Below, one piece after another: positions 1-11,902 of a DNA stretch of 64,000 bases. Position 1 is the first letter of the stretch; the number at the start of each line of letters is the position of its first letter. This DNA is from Acidovorax sp. Lineage in GTDB: Bacteria > Pseudomonadota > Gammaproteobacteria > Burkholderiales > Burkholderiaceae_C. The notes below the pieces were generated by a model. It ran no database searches, was not told the DNA's origin, and saw only the letters and a program-made list of their open reading frames with translations. Location: NCBI RefSeq assembly GCF_027492855.1, contig NZ_JAPUDY010000008.1, forward strand, positions 124,001 to 188,000. The letters are read 5' to 3'. Made by a program: the position numbers and the translations under genes.

Positions 1-81
1 CGCTGTCAAGCGTTCTACATAGCTTGCAAAATCTCCGTTGGGCGGAGTGTCCCATTCGGGCTTGATGGAACCAGGATTCAT
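1..81 (-). CDS. N-terminal fragment of an unidentified protein (cut by window edge)
   Basis: Only the first 27 codons are present, starting MNPGSIKPEWDTPPNG; the rest lies left of the window. The start is supported by a strong Shine-Dalgarno (GGGGAGGTG) a few bases before the ATG. It follows coaBC on the same strand with a gap of 24 bp, so it is probably co-transcribed. The fragment is too short to assign a family. Confidence 0.6.
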   Translation of the reverse strand, partial: MNPGSIKPEWDTPPNGDFASYVERLTA

Positions 82-105
82 AGCACCTCCCCTCAACGAC
101 AGACG

Positions 106-1329
106 TCAGGAACGCGCGGGCGGCAAACGTGCGGCAATCTCTGCCACAAGCTGTTGGGCCAGCACCCGCTTGGACGCACGGGGCAATTCGCGGTGCCCCT
201 GAGCATCCACCAGCAGCAGGGCATTGTCGTCCTGCCCGAAGGTGGCCGGGCCGATATTGCCCACCAGCAGTGGCACACCTTTGCGCGCGCGTTTGGCCGT
301 GGCGTGGGCCAGCAAATCATGGCTCTCGGCCGCAAACCCCACGCAGAACAGATCGCCCTGCAAGGCATGCGGCGACCGGGCCACCGTGGCCAGAATGTCA
401 GGGTTCTCCACGAAGTCCAGGGTCGGCGTCTGGCCCGAGCCGTCCTTCTTGATCTTCTGGGAGGATTGGCTGGCGGGCCGCCAATCGGCCACGGCAGCCG
501 TGGCGATGAACACCGAAGCCGCCTGCACATGCCGCTCCACCGCCGTCAACATCTCTTGGGCTGACTGCACATCCACACGGCGCACCCCGCGCGGGGTGGG
601 TACATGCACGGGCCCCGCCACCAAGGTGACATCGGCACCGGCTTCGCGGGCTGCACGGGCAATAGCAAAACCCATTTTTCCGCTCGACAGATTGGTGATG
701 CCCCGAACGGGGTCGATGGCCTCGAAGGTCGGCCCCGCCGTCACCAGCACCTTGCGCCCCGCCAGGGCCTTGGGCGCAAAGAAGGCAATCAGTTCTTCCA
801 GCAGTTCCGCAGGCTCCAGCATGCGGCCATCACCCGTTTCGCCACAGGCTTGGTCGCCGTTGCCCACACCCAGCACCACGGCGCCATCTTGCGCCACCTG
901 GACCAGGTTGCGCCGGGTGGCGGGATGGGCCCACATTTCGCGGTTCATGGCGGGCGCCAGCAGCAAAGGCACCTGCTGCGCAGGGCGGGCCAGGCACAAC
1001 AGGCTGAGCAGTTCGTCCGCCCGCCCCTGCACCAGACGCGCAATGAAATCGGCGCTACAGGGTGCGATCAGGACCACATCGGCCTCACGGCTCAGGTTGA
1101 TGTGGGGCATGTTGTTGGGCTCGCGAGCGTCCCATTGCGAGCCATACACCGGTCGGCCGGACAAGGCCTGCATGGTGACCGGCGTGATGAATCGCTCGGC
1201 CGCCTCGGTCATCACCACCTGCACGGTGGCGCCCTCTTTGATGAGCTGGCGGCATAGGTCGGCCGCCTTGTAGCAAGCCACGCCCCCGCTCAGACCCAGA
1301 ACAATGTGTTTGCCAGCAAGCTCATTCAT
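106..1329 (-). CDS. coaBC: Bifunctional phosphopantothenoylcysteine decarboxylase / phosphopantothenate-cysteine ligase
   Basis: Catalyses two consecutive steps of coenzyme A synthesis: CTP-dependent joining of cysteine to 4'-phosphopantothenate, then FMN-dependent decarboxylation. The 407-residue length is normal for the fused enzyme. The N-terminal flavoprotein half shows the SGGVACYK start (residues 14-21), the PHINL histidine, the PAMNREMW motif and the CGETGDGRM loop with the active cysteine. The C-terminal ligase half begins near [17 protein letters not shown] and carries the KIKKDG lysine loop. It is divergent from pyrG and followed closely on the same strand by an unidentified gene. 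Confidence 0.97.
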   Translation of the reverse strand: MNELAGKHIVLGLSGGVACYKAADLCRQLIKEGATVQVVMTEAAERFITPVTMQALSGRPVYGSQWDAREPNNMPHINLSREADVVLIAPCSADFIARLVQGRADELLSLLCLARPAQQVPLLLAPAMNREMWAHPATRRNLVQVAQDGAVVLGVGNGDQACGETGDGRMLEPAELLEELIAFFAPKALAGRKVLVTAGPTFEAIDPVRGITNLSSGKMGFAIARAAREAGADVTLVAGPVHVPTPRGVRRVDVQSAQEMLTAVERHVQAASVFIATAAVADWRPASQSSQKIKKDGSGQTPTLDFVENPDILATVARSPHALQGDLFCVGFAAESHDLLAHATAKRARKGVPLLVGNIGPATFGQDDNALLLVDAQGHRELPRASKRVLAQQLVAEIAARLPPARS

Positions 1330-1388
1330 GGGGCGAATTTAGCAGACGGGGGTGACCCCGCCGGCCGGGGTATCTCCGGGGTGCCATC

Positions 1389-3079
<1,691 letters not shown>

Positions 3080-3090
3080 GGAGCCACTCC

Positions 3091-3948
3091 ATGCAACTGT
3101 GCGGATTCAACGCCGGCCTCGACCAACGCTTCTTTCTGATCGCGGGCACCTGCTCCATCGAAGGCTTGCAGATATCGCTCGACGTGGCAGGCCAGCTCAA
3201 GGAGACCTGCACCGCCTTGGGCATTTCGCTGATCTACAAGGGCTCGTTCGACAAGGCCAACCGTTCATCCGGCACCAGCCAGCGCGGCGTGGGGCTGGAT
3301 GCGGGCCTCAAGATCCTTGATGAAGTGCGCCGCCAGTTGCAATTACCCATCCTGACCGACGTGCACGACACCTCGCACATCGCCGAGGTGGCCAGCGTGG
3401 TGGACGTACTGCAAACGCCCGCCTTCCTGTGCCGCCAGACGGATTTCATCCGCGCCGTGGCGCAGTCGGGCAAGCCGGTGAACATCAAAAAGGGCCAGTT
3501 CCTCGCACCCTGGGACATGAAGAATGTCATCGACAAGGCCCGCGCTGCCGCGCAGGAAGTCGGTCTTTCGGAAGACCGCTTTCTGGCCTGCGAGCGCGGT
3601 GTGAGCTTTGGCTACAACAACCTTGTGGCCGATATGACCAGCCTGGCCGAGATGCGCAACTCTGGCGCCCCGGTGGTGTTTGACGTGACCCACTCGGTGC
3701 AAAAGCCCGGCGGCCTGGGCGCCGTGAGCGGCGGCGCGCGCGACATGGTGCCTGTGCTGGCCCGTGCTGGCGTGGCCGTAGGCGTGGCGGGCCTGTTCAT
3801 GGAAACCCATCCCAAGCCCGCCGAGGCGTGGTCGGACGGACCCAATGCCGTGCCACTCAAGCACATGAAGGCGTTGCTCGAAACGCTGGTGGCGCTCGAC
3901 GACATCACCAAGAAAAACGGTTTTCTCGAAAACAACTTTGGAGCCTGA
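3091..3948 (+). CDS. kdsA: 3-deoxy-8-phosphooctulonate synthase (KDO-8-P synthase)
   Basis: Condenses phosphoenolpyruvate with arabinose 5-phosphate to KDO 8-phosphate for the lipopolysaccharide inner core. Length (285 residues) and the [18 protein letters not shown] and [15 protein letters not shown] blocks are typical. The metal-ligand set of the metal-dependent class appears complete: Cys in GTCSIEG, His in DVTHSVQ, Glu in METHP and Asp in SDGPN. The usual first-strand motif AGPCxxES reads AGTCSIEG here. An AGGAG Shine-Dalgarno precedes the ATG and the gap to pyrG is 11 bp. Confidence 0.96.
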   Translation: MQLCGFNAGLDQRFFLIAGTCSIEGLQISLDVAGQLKETCTALGISLIYKGSFDKANRSSGTSQRGVGLDAGLKILDEVRRQLQLPILTDVHDTSHIAEVASVVDVLQTPAFLCRQTDFIRAVAQSGKPVNIKKGQFLAPWDMKNVIDKARAAAQEVGLSEDRFLACERGVSFGYNNLVADMTSLAEMRNSGAPVVFDVTHSVQKPGGLGAVSGGARDMVPVLARAGVAVGVAGLFMETHPKPAEAWSDGPNAVPLKHMKALLETLVALDDITKKNGFLENNFGA

Positions 3949-3954
3949 GACATC

Positions 3955-4245
3955 ATGAGCAGTGGTTACGTCATCGCATCCGTCACCGTCACCAACCCCA
4001 CGCAGTACGAGGAGTACCGCAAGTGGAGCACGCTGGCCATGCAGGCCCATGGCGCCGAAGTGTGCGTGCGCGGCGGCAAGGTCGAAGTGCTGGAGGGCGA
4101 CTGGAATCCCGGCCGCACCGTGATCCTGAAGTTCCCGAGCTTCGAGGCCGCGCGGGCCTTCTACGACACACCCGAATACCAGAAAGCCAAGGCAGCCCGC
4201 GAAGGCGCGGCTGTCATGCGCATGGTGTGCGTGGAAGGCGTTTAG
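3955..4245 (+). CDS. DUF1330 family protein
   Basis: A 96-residue protein with the DUF1330 pattern: YVIASVTVTNPTQYEEY at the start, a central GAEVCVRGGKVEVLEG strand pair, and FPSFEAARAFYDTPEYQKAK near the end. The family folds as a dimeric alpha-beta barrel of unknown biochemical role. It starts 6 bp after kdsA and is almost certainly in the same operon. No catalytic residues can be named. Confidence 0.9.
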   Translation: MSSGYVIASVTVTNPTQYEEYRKWSTLAMQAHGAEVCVRGGKVEVLEGDWNPGRTVILKFPSFEAARAFYDTPEYQKAKAAREGAAVMRMVCVEGV

Positions 4246-4279
4246 TTGAACGCCTGTTAAAACTACAAAGGAGAATTGA

Positions 4280-4972
4280 ATGCCGCGCTTTCAACGCCTC
4301 TCGCCTCTACTCATAACAGTTGCGACAGCTCTTACTCTCATCGGTTGCGGTGGCGGCAACGACACTCCGACGTCTAGCGAATTGAGCAAGGAACTCTGTT
4401 TCGACAACAGTGTTTACGCCCTTGGTGCTTCCTACAAACTAAACTTCAAGGAAGGTGCAGGGAACCTTGTTGTTTCCGGTTCCGTACTTTCGACCAATGC
4501 CAATTTCAACGGAGCCTCCAATCTGATTGAGTTTCTGACACGAACGGAGACTACGGTGACCAGCAGTGTCACTCAATATCTGAAACCGTTGGCCCCAGGA
4601 ATCGCGGCCCTTTATGGAACCAAAGCCGCTCTGGGAGCCGTCTCGTTTATTACCACGACTTACGGCTCGCCTTATGAAGATCGACGCGCGGAACTGGCCG
4701 TGGGCCAAACACGCACGTTCGTTGGCCAAGGAATACGCGACGACATGTTTCGCCCAGGACCTGTGACTTTTACGCAGGAGAATCAAATCAAATTCGTTGG
4801 GGTGGAACGCATCACAATGCCCGCCGGTACCTTTACAGCGTGCCGCTATGAGGTCAACGGCACAACCGAATGGTGGCATCGCAGCCTAGTGATACGTCGC
4901 GATTTCAACAATGGTGAACCCAGAGTTCTGCAATCAGGTGAACTCAACGGCACACCTCTCAAAAATCAATAA
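4280..4972 (+). CDS. Putative lipoprotein of unknown function
   Basis: A 230-residue protein with a lipoprotein signal: basic start, hydrophobic stretch and a lipobox LIGC with Cys23, followed by GGGND and a Ser/Thr-rich linker, so it is probably anchored to the outer membrane. The mature part contains no family I recognise; it ends with a segment (MPAGTFTACRYEVNG, then WWHRSLVIRRD) resembling beta-rich periplasmic lipoproteins. A clear Shine-Dalgarno (AAAGGAG) precedes the start. The gene is visibly richer in A/T and in rarer codons than its neighbours kdsA and eno, and sits between genes that are usually close, which suggests a later insertion. Confidence 0.75.
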   Translation: MPRFQRLSPLLITVATALTLIGCGGGNDTPTSSELSKELCFDNSVYALGASYKLNFKEGAGNLVVSGSVLSTNANFNGASNLIEFLTRTETTVTSSVTQYLKPLAPGIAALYGTKAALGAVSFITTTYGSPYEDRRAELAVGQTRTFVGQGIRDDMFRPGPVTFTQENQIKFVGVERITMPAGTFTACRYEVNGTTEWWHRSLVIRRDFNNGEPRVLQSGELNGTPLKNQ

Positions 4973-4986
4973 ACCTTGGAGAATGA

Positions 4987-6279
<1,293 letters not shown>

Positions 6280-6310
6280 TCCCGCTACCCTGGCCTGAGC
6301 GAGCCCTGCC

Positions 6311-6589
6311 TTGGCTTCCCGCATCGTCCCCATCATCTTGCTGGCCTTGCTGGGGACGTTGCACGCCCAGCTCTGGCTGGGGCGGGGTAGTGTGCCGCGT
6401 GTCAACGAGATGCAGCGGCAGATCGACCTGCAAAAGGCGGCCAATGACCAGGCGCGCCAGAGCAATGCACGCCTGACCTCCGAGGTGCACGACCTCAAGG
6501 AGGGGCTCGATATGGTGGAAGAAAAAGCACGCAGCGAGCTGGGCATGGTCAGGCCCAACGAGGTGTACGTGCAGTTCACCCCGCGCTGA
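6311..6589 (+). CDS. ftsB: Cell division protein FtsB (septum formation initiator)
   Basis: A small bitopic membrane protein that joins FtsL and FtsQ in the divisome. The 92 residues consist of a short N-terminus, one transmembrane helix (about residues 4-21), a charged coiled coil (RVNEMQRQIDLQKAAND onward) and the family-typical EKARSELGMVRPNEVYVQF near the C-terminus. The most likely start is TTG at 6311, because no ATG precedes the membrane helix in frame. Location directly after eno is the usual arrangement. Confidence 0.93.
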   Translation: MASRIVPIILLALLGTLHAQLWLGRGSVPRVNEMQRQIDLQKAANDQARQSNARLTSEVHDLKEGLDMVEEKARSELGMVRPNEVYVQFTPR

Positions 6590-6636
6590 CCGACCGGCGG
6601 CGCGAGGGCTCCGGCCCGCGCTGCCCTGTTTTTTCT

Positions 6637-7116
6637 GTGCCTACCCCACCCTTGATCGCCTTGCTGGGAGCCCCTTACACGGGCATCCCGGAGTTGGTGC
6701 TGGCGTTGCGACAGCGCATTGCCCCAGGCTCGGCGCAGATCGAGGAGGCCCTGCCTGATGAGCCTCTATCCGCCACACTCACACTGCTGATGGGACTGGA
6801 CCTGCCCTGCCCCGCCGAGGAACGCACCGCACAGGAAGCCTTCGACGCGCGGCTGCGTGCAACGCTGGAGCGCGCGGGTGTGCCGTACCAGGTGGTGTAT
6901 GGCCAGGGCGAGAGGCGTATCGCCAACGCATTGAATGCTATAAAAAATATAGCTATTAGCGAACAACCAATAAGCGCTAGCGCCGTATTTGATATGGAAA
7001 ATCGTCCTCCAACCACGCGCCTGCGCGCCTGGGACTGCGAAAAATGCAGTGATCCCGAATGCGAGCACCGCCTCTTCACCAGCCTGGTGAGCCACCGGTC
7101 GGCGCGTTCGGACTGA
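6637..7116 (+). CDS. Conserved hypothetical protein with a C-terminal Cys/His cluster
   Basis: A 159-residue protein probably starting at GTG 6637. The N-terminus LIALLGAPYTGIPELV resembles a degraded P-loop but lacks the Lys. The C-terminus has CEKCSDPECEHR, a CxxCxxxxCxH pattern that could bind a metal. Residues 101-118 are encoded by a copy of the dispersed palindromic repeat (6937-6990), read in frame. The gene follows ftsB and may be co-transcribed; its stop lies next to that of the convergent CZB gene. Function unknown. Confidence 0.75.
   Translation: MPTPPLIALLGAPYTGIPELVLALRQRIAPGSAQIEEALPDEPLSATLTLLMGLDLPCPAEERTAQEAFDARLRATLERAGVPYQVVYGQGERRIANALNAIKNIAISEQPISASAVFDMENRPPTTRLRAWDCEKCSDPECEHRLFTSLVSHRSARSD
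6937..6990 (+). repeat. Dispersed palindromic element, copy 1 (inside a CDS)
   Basis: About 54 bp with the family's two-part layout: a small hairpin (GCTATAAAAAATATAGC) followed by arms reading TAGCG ... AAGCGCTAGCGCC. Orientation is called forward here. It is read in frame within the hypothetical protein at 6637-7116 and contributes residues including ISASA. Confidence 0.85.
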
Positions 7117-7117
7117 C

Positions 7118-7615
7118 CTAGCGCCCTTTTTTGGCGAGTGAACGCACCAGCCCGCGCTGCAGCTCCTTGAGCAACCACACCACCTGGCTGGAGCCATGGC
7201 GGTACCTGCCGTTGAGCACCTGCACCGCCCGGTCCCATTCGCCTTGCTGGGCCAGCTCCACCAGAACGGCCGCCTGCTCGTGAAAATACTGGTAACGCGC
7301 CATCAGTACCGGAAAGACGGGCTGATCACCCAGCACCTCACCCCCCTCACCATGCAACCAGCGACCCACCACGCTATGGTCGGTACGGCGGACCAGGGCC
7401 GGGTCCAGCCCCACGGTGCTTCGGCCCTCCAGGTAGTCCATGAGCCGGTCTTTCCAGCGCTCATGGGCGTTGATGGCCGCATCGATGTCCAGGGTCGCAA
7501 TCACGCTGTCGCCACGGCGCGCATCCATCGCCGCGGTGCTTTCGAACAACAGTTGTGAAGGCCTAGCAAGCGCGCCTTCACGTTGGGCGCCCAGAATGCG
7601 GCGTAAAAACTCCAT
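7118..7615 (-). CDS. CZB-domain protein (chemoreceptor zinc-binding domain), soluble
   Basis: A 165-residue protein whose central part fits the CZB fold: His51 in NAHERWKDRL, the VVGRWLHG block with Trp86 and His88, and His112 in YFHEQA. CZB domains bind zinc and often sit at the C-terminus of chemoreceptors or alone in the cytosol. In the canonical domain a Cys lies five residues before the conserved Trp; here that position is Ser81. The start is taken at the Met before EFLRRILG because the longer frame upstream is Arg-rich and low in complexity. It converges on the hypothetical gene ending at 7116. Confidence 0.8.
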   Translation of the reverse strand: MEFLRRILGAQREGALARPSQLLFESTAAMDARRGDSVIATLDIDAAINAHERWKDRLMDYLEGRSTVGLDPALVRRTDHSVVGRWLHGEGGEVLGDQPVFPVLMARYQYFHEQAAVLVELAQQGEWDRAVQVLNGRYRHGSSQVVWLLKELQRGLVRSLAKKGR

Positions 7616-7937
7616 GACACTCTCTGACCAGATTCTTGCGACTCGGTGCCGCTGCCACGGCGCACAGTGCGCCCCTGCCCCGCGCTGCGGCCGGAGCCGA
7701 AACCGCGCAAAGGCCAACGAATCTTAGGCAGAGAGAAGCGGGCTGAGTGTTAACGATGGTCAGCCGCACCAGGATTTCACAAGTGCTGCGGCTTATTACA
7801 TTTTCAAACCATGGGCGCCCAGATGCGAAGCCGCAGGCAGTGCTGCAACACGTGCAGCGCGGCAAGGCAAAGCAAAGCAAAGCAATAACGACGAGGATGC
7901 TTGAGAAATGGAGCAAGAGCGTGTTGTAGTAACGCTC
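7616..7937. other. Intergenic region between the CZB gene and hslO
   Basis: 322 bp without a convincing gene. It must hold the promoter of the CZB gene. Positions 7861-7885 carry five tandem RGCAA units. No clear terminator or RNA gene was seen. Confidence 0.5.
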
Positions 7938-8930
7938 TTACTGAATCCCCGTGGGCCCCGGCGGCTGGCTGGCGGCAGGGGCGACAAAAATCTGCGCCGC
8001 ATCCACCGCATCAAACCGGTATTGCTGGCCGCAGAACTCGCAGCCCACCTCGATGTCGTCGCGCTCGGCCAGGATGCTCTCGGCTTCTTCGACGCCCAGG
8101 TTGCGCAGCATGTTGCTCACACGCTCGCGGCTGCAGGTGCAGGCAAAACGCGGGCCGCTGGCGCCCTGCTGCGGCGCAAAACGCAGCAGCTTTTCCTCCC
8201 AGAACAAACGGCGCAGGATGGTGTCCACGTCCAGGGTCAGCAGCTCTTCACGCGTCAGGCTGGCGGCCAGGTGGGCGATGCGGTTGTAGTCCTCGTTGTG
8301 GCCGATCTGGTCTTCGTTCTCGCGGTGCGTGAGGCCCGAAGCCAGGTTGCCCTCGCCCTTGATGGGCATGCGCTGGATCAAGAGGCCCGCAGCCACCTGC
8401 TCGTTCGCGCCCAGCACCAGGATGGTGTCGAGCTGCTCGGACTGCAGCATGTAGTGCTGCAGCACGTCCGACAGGCGCTCGAGCTTTTCGTGGTGGTCAC
8501 CGTGCAGCGGCACCACACCCTGGTAGGGCTGCTGGCCGGGGTGGCGGTCCTTGGGGTCGAGCGTGATGGCGCAGCGGCCACCGCCGCCCACGTTGACCAT
8601 CTGCGACAACAGCGCGCCCTCGGGCACCTCGCCATTGATGGAGGCCGTGGCGCGCAGGCTCAGGTCAGACTGCACCTCGGCCACGGCCAGCTTGACCGGG
8701 CCGTCGCCAAACACCTGCAGCACCAGCGCGCCGTTGAACTTGATGTTGGACTGCATGAGCACGCCAGCCGCCGCCATCTCGCCCAGCAGCTCGCTCACGG
8801 GGGCCGGGTAGGCGCCGGTGGCCGTGTTGCCCGCGCGGCGGCGCAGGATCTCGGTCCAGGCATCGGTCAAGCGCACGATCATGCCGCGCACGGGCAGGCC
8901 ATCAAAAAGAAACTTGTGGAGTTCAGACAC
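7938..8930 (-). CDS. hslO: Redox-regulated chaperone Hsp33
   Basis: A cytoplasmic holdase activated by oxidation, protecting proteins during peroxide or bleach stress. Its 330 residues carry the diagnostic C-terminal zinc switch: Cys264 and Cys266 (CxC) and Cys297 and Cys300 (CxxC). The N-terminal body includes VRGMIVRLTDAW and GNLASGLTHREN-type segments of the family. It precedes the gamma-carbonic anhydrase on the opposite side of a short gap, both on the minus strand, so the two could form one transcript. Confidence 0.96.
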   Translation of the reverse strand: MSELHKFLFDGLPVRGMIVRLTDAWTEILRRRAGNTATGAYPAPVSELLGEMAAAGVLMQSNIKFNGALVLQVFGDGPVKLAVAEVQSDLSLRATASINGEVPEGALLSQMVNVGGGGRCAITLDPKDRHPGQQPYQGVVPLHGDHHEKLERLSDVLQHYMLQSEQLDTILVLGANEQVAAGLLIQRMPIKGEGNLASGLTHRENEDQIGHNEDYNRIAHLAASLTREELLTLDVDTILRRLFWEEKLLRFAPQQGASGPRFACTCSRERVSNMLRNLGVEEAESILAERDDIEVGCEFCGQQYRFDAVDAAQIFVAPAASQPPGPTGIQ

Positions 8931-8978
8931 GCAGGGATTCCAGGATAAATAAGGTGGCAGGCAGCAGCAATGCCGCGC

Positions 8979-9503
8979 TCAGCCGATCTTGCGCAAGCCG
9001 CTTCGGAAACGGCGCGCGTTGTCGATGTAGTGTTGGGCGCTTTGGCGCAGGCCTTCGATCTGCTCGGGGGTCAGCTCGCGCACCGCCTTGGCGGGGCTGC
9101 CGATGATCATGGAGCCATCGGGAAACTCCTTGCCCTCGGTGACCAACGCGCCCGCGCCCACCAGGCAGTTTTTGCCGATTTTGGCGCCGTTGAGTACCAC
9201 AGCGCCGATGCCGATCAGCGATTCGTCGCCGATGGTGCAGCCGTGCAGCATGACCTGGTGGCCCACCGTCACGCGCTCGCCCACCACCAGGGGCTTGCCG
9301 AAGTCGGCATGCAGCACGCTGGCGTCCTGGATGTTGGAGCCCGCGCCGATGGTGATGCTCTCGGTATCGCCCCGAACCACGGTGCCAAACCACACGCTGG
9401 CGTCTTCGCCCAGCACCACGTTGCCCATCACCTGCGCGCTGTCTGCCACCCAGGCCGAAGCCGGTACCTGGGGCGCCACGCCGTCGAGTTCGTAAATCGC
9501 CAT
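8979..9503 (-). CDS. Gamma-class carbonic anhydrase family protein
   Basis: A 174-residue left-handed beta-helix protein of the gamma-carbonic anhydrase/YrdA family. The three zinc-ligand histidines are His65 (VLHADFG), His82 and His87 (VGHQVMLHGC), and hexapeptide repeats run through residues 20-140. Many family members have weak or no measurable carbonic anhydrase activity, so the reaction is not certain. A GGAG Shine-Dalgarno supports the ATG at 9503. It is divergent from the DUF455 gene. Confidence 0.92.
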   Translation of the reverse strand: MAIYELDGVAPQVPASAWVADSAQVMGNVVLGEDASVWFGTVVRGDTESITIGAGSNIQDASVLHADFGKPLVVGERVTVGHQVMLHGCTIGDESLIGIGAVVLNGAKIGKNCLVGAGALVTEGKEFPDGSMIIGSPAKAVRELTPEQIEGLRQSAQHYIDNARRFRSGLRKIG

Positions 9504-9606
9504 GTCAAAGTCTCCGTGGGGGCAGGCATCGGGGCCTGCGTTTTGGAATGTGGGAAGCGCCAGTCGATGGCGCGGCGCAGAGAAAGCAAGGCCTAGAATT
9601 GTAAGG

Positions 9607-10410
9607 ATGGAGCTTCGCCAACGTGCATTGCAGGTCTTGTGCCTTGCAGACCCTGAACAAAAAGCGGCTGCAGCTCTTGATTTACAAGCGCAAGCAGCTA
9701 CGCTTTTAATAGCAAACGATACCCCGGCACTGCCCGACAGCGCCAGCGACCTGCCCGGCCGCCCCGCACGGCCGGAACTGCGGCGCCACACCGACATGGC
9801 CCGGCGCTCGCCCGCCACCCCCGAGGGCCGCGCCGTGCTCATCCACGCCATTGCGCACATCGAGTTCAACGCCATCAACCTCGCGCTCGACGCCGTTTGG
9901 CGCTTTGGCGGCATGCCGCAGGCTTATTACCTCGACTGGATGCTGGTGGCCGCCGAGGAAGCGCGGCATTTCCGGCTGCTGCGCAACCACCTGCGCAGCC
10001 AGGGCCATGACTACGGCGACTTTCCGGCCCACCAGGGCCTGTGGACGATGTGCGAGAAGACCAGCCACGACATCCTGGCTCGCATGGCCCTGGTGCCGCG
10101 CACGCTGGAGGCGCGTGGGCTGGACGCCACGCCGCAGATCCAGGCCAAGCTGCGCCAGGTGGGTACGCCCGACGCGCTGGCCGCCGTGGACATCCTGGAC
10201 ACCATCCTGCGCGACGAGGTCGGCCACGTGGCCATCGGCAACCACTGGTACCGCTGGCTGTGCGAGCGCGCGGGGCATGACCCGGAAACCCACTACGGCA
10301 CCCTGGTCACCCAATACGAAGCGCCGCGCCTGAAACCGCCGTTCAACGAAGCCGCCCGCCGCAAGGCCGGGTTCACCGACAACGAACTGCGCTGGCTCCA
10401 GCAACTCTGA
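9607..10410 (+). CDS. DUF455 family ferritin-like protein
   Basis: A 267-residue protein with an iron-protein-like four-helix bundle, suggested by HIEFNAINLALDAVWRF, AAEEARHFRLLRNHL and ILRDEVGHVAIGNHWYRW, in which Glu and His could bind a di-metal centre. DUF455 is distantly related to MiaE-type hydroxylases, but the substrate is unknown. The start is taken at 9607. Residues 19-36 (including LDLQAQAATLLIA) come from a copy of the dispersed palindromic repeat, placed in the N-terminal region before the bundle. Confidence 0.88.
   Translation: MELRQRALQVLCLADPEQKAAAALDLQAQAATLLIANDTPALPDSASDLPGRPARPELRRHTDMARRSPATPEGRAVLIHAIAHIEFNAINLALDAVWRFGGMPQAYYLDWMLVAAEEARHFRLLRNHLRSQGHDYGDFPAHQGLWTMCEKTSHDILARMALVPRTLEARGLDATPQIQAKLRQVGTPDALAAVDILDTILRDEVGHVAIGNHWYRWLCERAGHDPETHYGTLVTQYEAPRLKPPFNEAARRKAGFTDNELRWLQQL
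9661..9714 (-). repeat. Dispersed palindromic element, copy 2 (inside the DUF455 gene)
   Basis: About 54 bp, reverse orientation. It contains the family core ACAAGCGCAAGCAGCTA and ends with TTTTAATAGCA. Read in frame within the host gene as QAQAA preceded by LDL. Confidence 0.85.
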
Positions 10411-10532
10411 GCTTCTGGTTACAGCGCGCCCGGCAGCGGCTCCTACAATCCGCCGCGCTGGTTGCCACAGACCACGGCAGCCCATTGCAGACTGCCGCTG
10501 ACACGGGCGCCTCTTTCTTCCATACTCTCACC

Positions 10533-11801
10533 ATGACTTCATCCACCACCCCCGAGGCCCCCCTCACGCCCCCGCCTTCCAGCAACCAGTCGTCGGTCGC
10601 CATGATTGCGCGGCAGGCGATCGTGAACGCGCAGCAGGTGGTGGTCGGCTACGAGCTGTTCAACCGCTCGCGCAGCGGCGCGGCGCACACGGCGGCCACC
10701 GACGTGATCCTGGTTTTCACGGCGCTCTCGCACGCGGGCACCGAGGAGCTGGTGGGCAAAAAGCTCATCTTCGTCAATTGCACCCACGAAAGCCTCTCAG
10801 GCGGCCACCTGGAGCTGGTGGACCCCGAAAAGATGGTGCTGGAGATCCCGCCCCTGGGCCACACGGCCGCCGAAGAGGTCGCTACCCGCATGCCCATCCT
10901 GGCCGGACTGCGCGAGAGGGGTTTTCACCTGGCGTTCAACCACACGGTGCTGCAATCGGCCTACGCGCCCTGGCTGCCGCTGGCCGACTACATCAAGCTC
11001 GACCTGTCGGTGCTGGCGCCAGACCAGTTGGCCGTGCTCATCAGCTACGCCGGGCGCAACTCCCAGGCCGAGCTGATTGCAGAGAAGGTCGAAACCGCCC
11101 AGCAGTACGACATGGTGTCCAGCCAGGGTGTGCAACTGTTCCAGGGCTACTGGTTCGCCCGCCCCGCGCTGGTCGAGACCAAGCTGCTCACACCCACGCA
11201 GGCCAGCATCATTGAGCTCATCAACCAGGTGCGCAAACAGGCCAGCACCGACGACATCGAGGAAACCCTCAAGAAGGACGCTGGCCTGGCCTTCAACCTG
11301 ATGCGCCTTATCAACTCGGCCGGTTTTGGCCTCAAACGCGAGGTCACGTCCTTCCGCCAGGCTGTGATGCTCATGGGCCTCAAAAAGCTGTTCCGCTGGG
11401 CGGCGCTGCTGCTCACCGCCGCACGCTCGGGGGGCACGCCGTCCTCCGTGGGCCAGACCGCCGTGGAGCGGGGGCGCCTCATGGAGCTGCTGGCCCTGCA
11501 AACCCTGCCGCCCGAAGACGCCGACCAGGCCTTCGTGGTGGGCATCTTCTCGCTGCTTGATGTGATGCTTTCCATGCCCATGGAGTCGGCCATCGGCCTG
11601 CTCAACGTGCCCGAGCCCGTGGCGGCGGCACTGCTGCGGCGCGAGGGCTTCCTGGGCGATCTGCTCACCCTGGCCGAAGCCTGCGAATCCAGCGACGACG
11701 CGGTGTTCGACCGCACGGCCAACCTGCTGCACCTGACCAGCCAGCAAATCAACCTGGCGCACCTGCAAGCGCTCGCCTGGGCCGACCATATGGTCGACTG
11801 A
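10533..11801 (+). CDS. EAL-HDOD domain signalling protein (first of a tandem pair)
   Basis: 422 residues from ATG 10533 with an N-terminal EAL-like domain and a C-terminal HDOD domain, the YuxH type. EAL signs are GYELFNRS, VLEIPPL, DYIKLDLS, AEKVETAQQYD and LFQGYWFARP. The catalytic pattern is eroded: the DDFG segment reads FNHT, so c-di-GMP hydrolysis is unlikely and a sensing or scaffold role is more plausible. The HDOD part starts near TPTQASIIELINQVRKQAS. The downstream neighbour is a close paralogue. Confidence 0.88.
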   Translation: MTSSTTPEAPLTPPPSSNQSSVAMIARQAIVNAQQVVVGYELFNRSRSGAAHTAATDVILVFTALSHAGTEELVGKKLIFVNCTHESLSGGHLELVDPEKMVLEIPPLGHTAAEEVATRMPILAGLRERGFHLAFNHTVLQSAYAPWLPLADYIKLDLSVLAPDQLAVLISYAGRNSQAELIAEKVETAQQYDMVSSQGVQLFQGYWFARPALVETKLLTPTQASIIELINQVRKQASTDDIEETLKKDAGLAFNLMRLINSAGFGLKREVTSFRQAVMLMGLKKLFRWAALLLTAARSGGTPSSVGQTAVERGRLMELLALQTLPPEDADQAFVVGIFSLLDVMLSMPMESAIGLLNVPEPVAAALLRREGFLGDLLTLAEACESSDDAVFDRTANLLHLTSQQINLAHLQALAWADHMVD

Positions 11802-11902
11802 CCAGTAAACAAAGTGCGCGACAGGGCTTGCGGGTCTAGAATCAAGACGAAAACCAAGACAAAAATCAAGGCAGCGCCTAGCCCGTCACTATAGAAGACC
11901 TC

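Noticed and set aside
7861-7885. Tandem RGCAA units as a possible phase-variation tract
   Set aside because: Only five units, in an intergenic stretch without a reading frame or a promoter spacing that could be switched.
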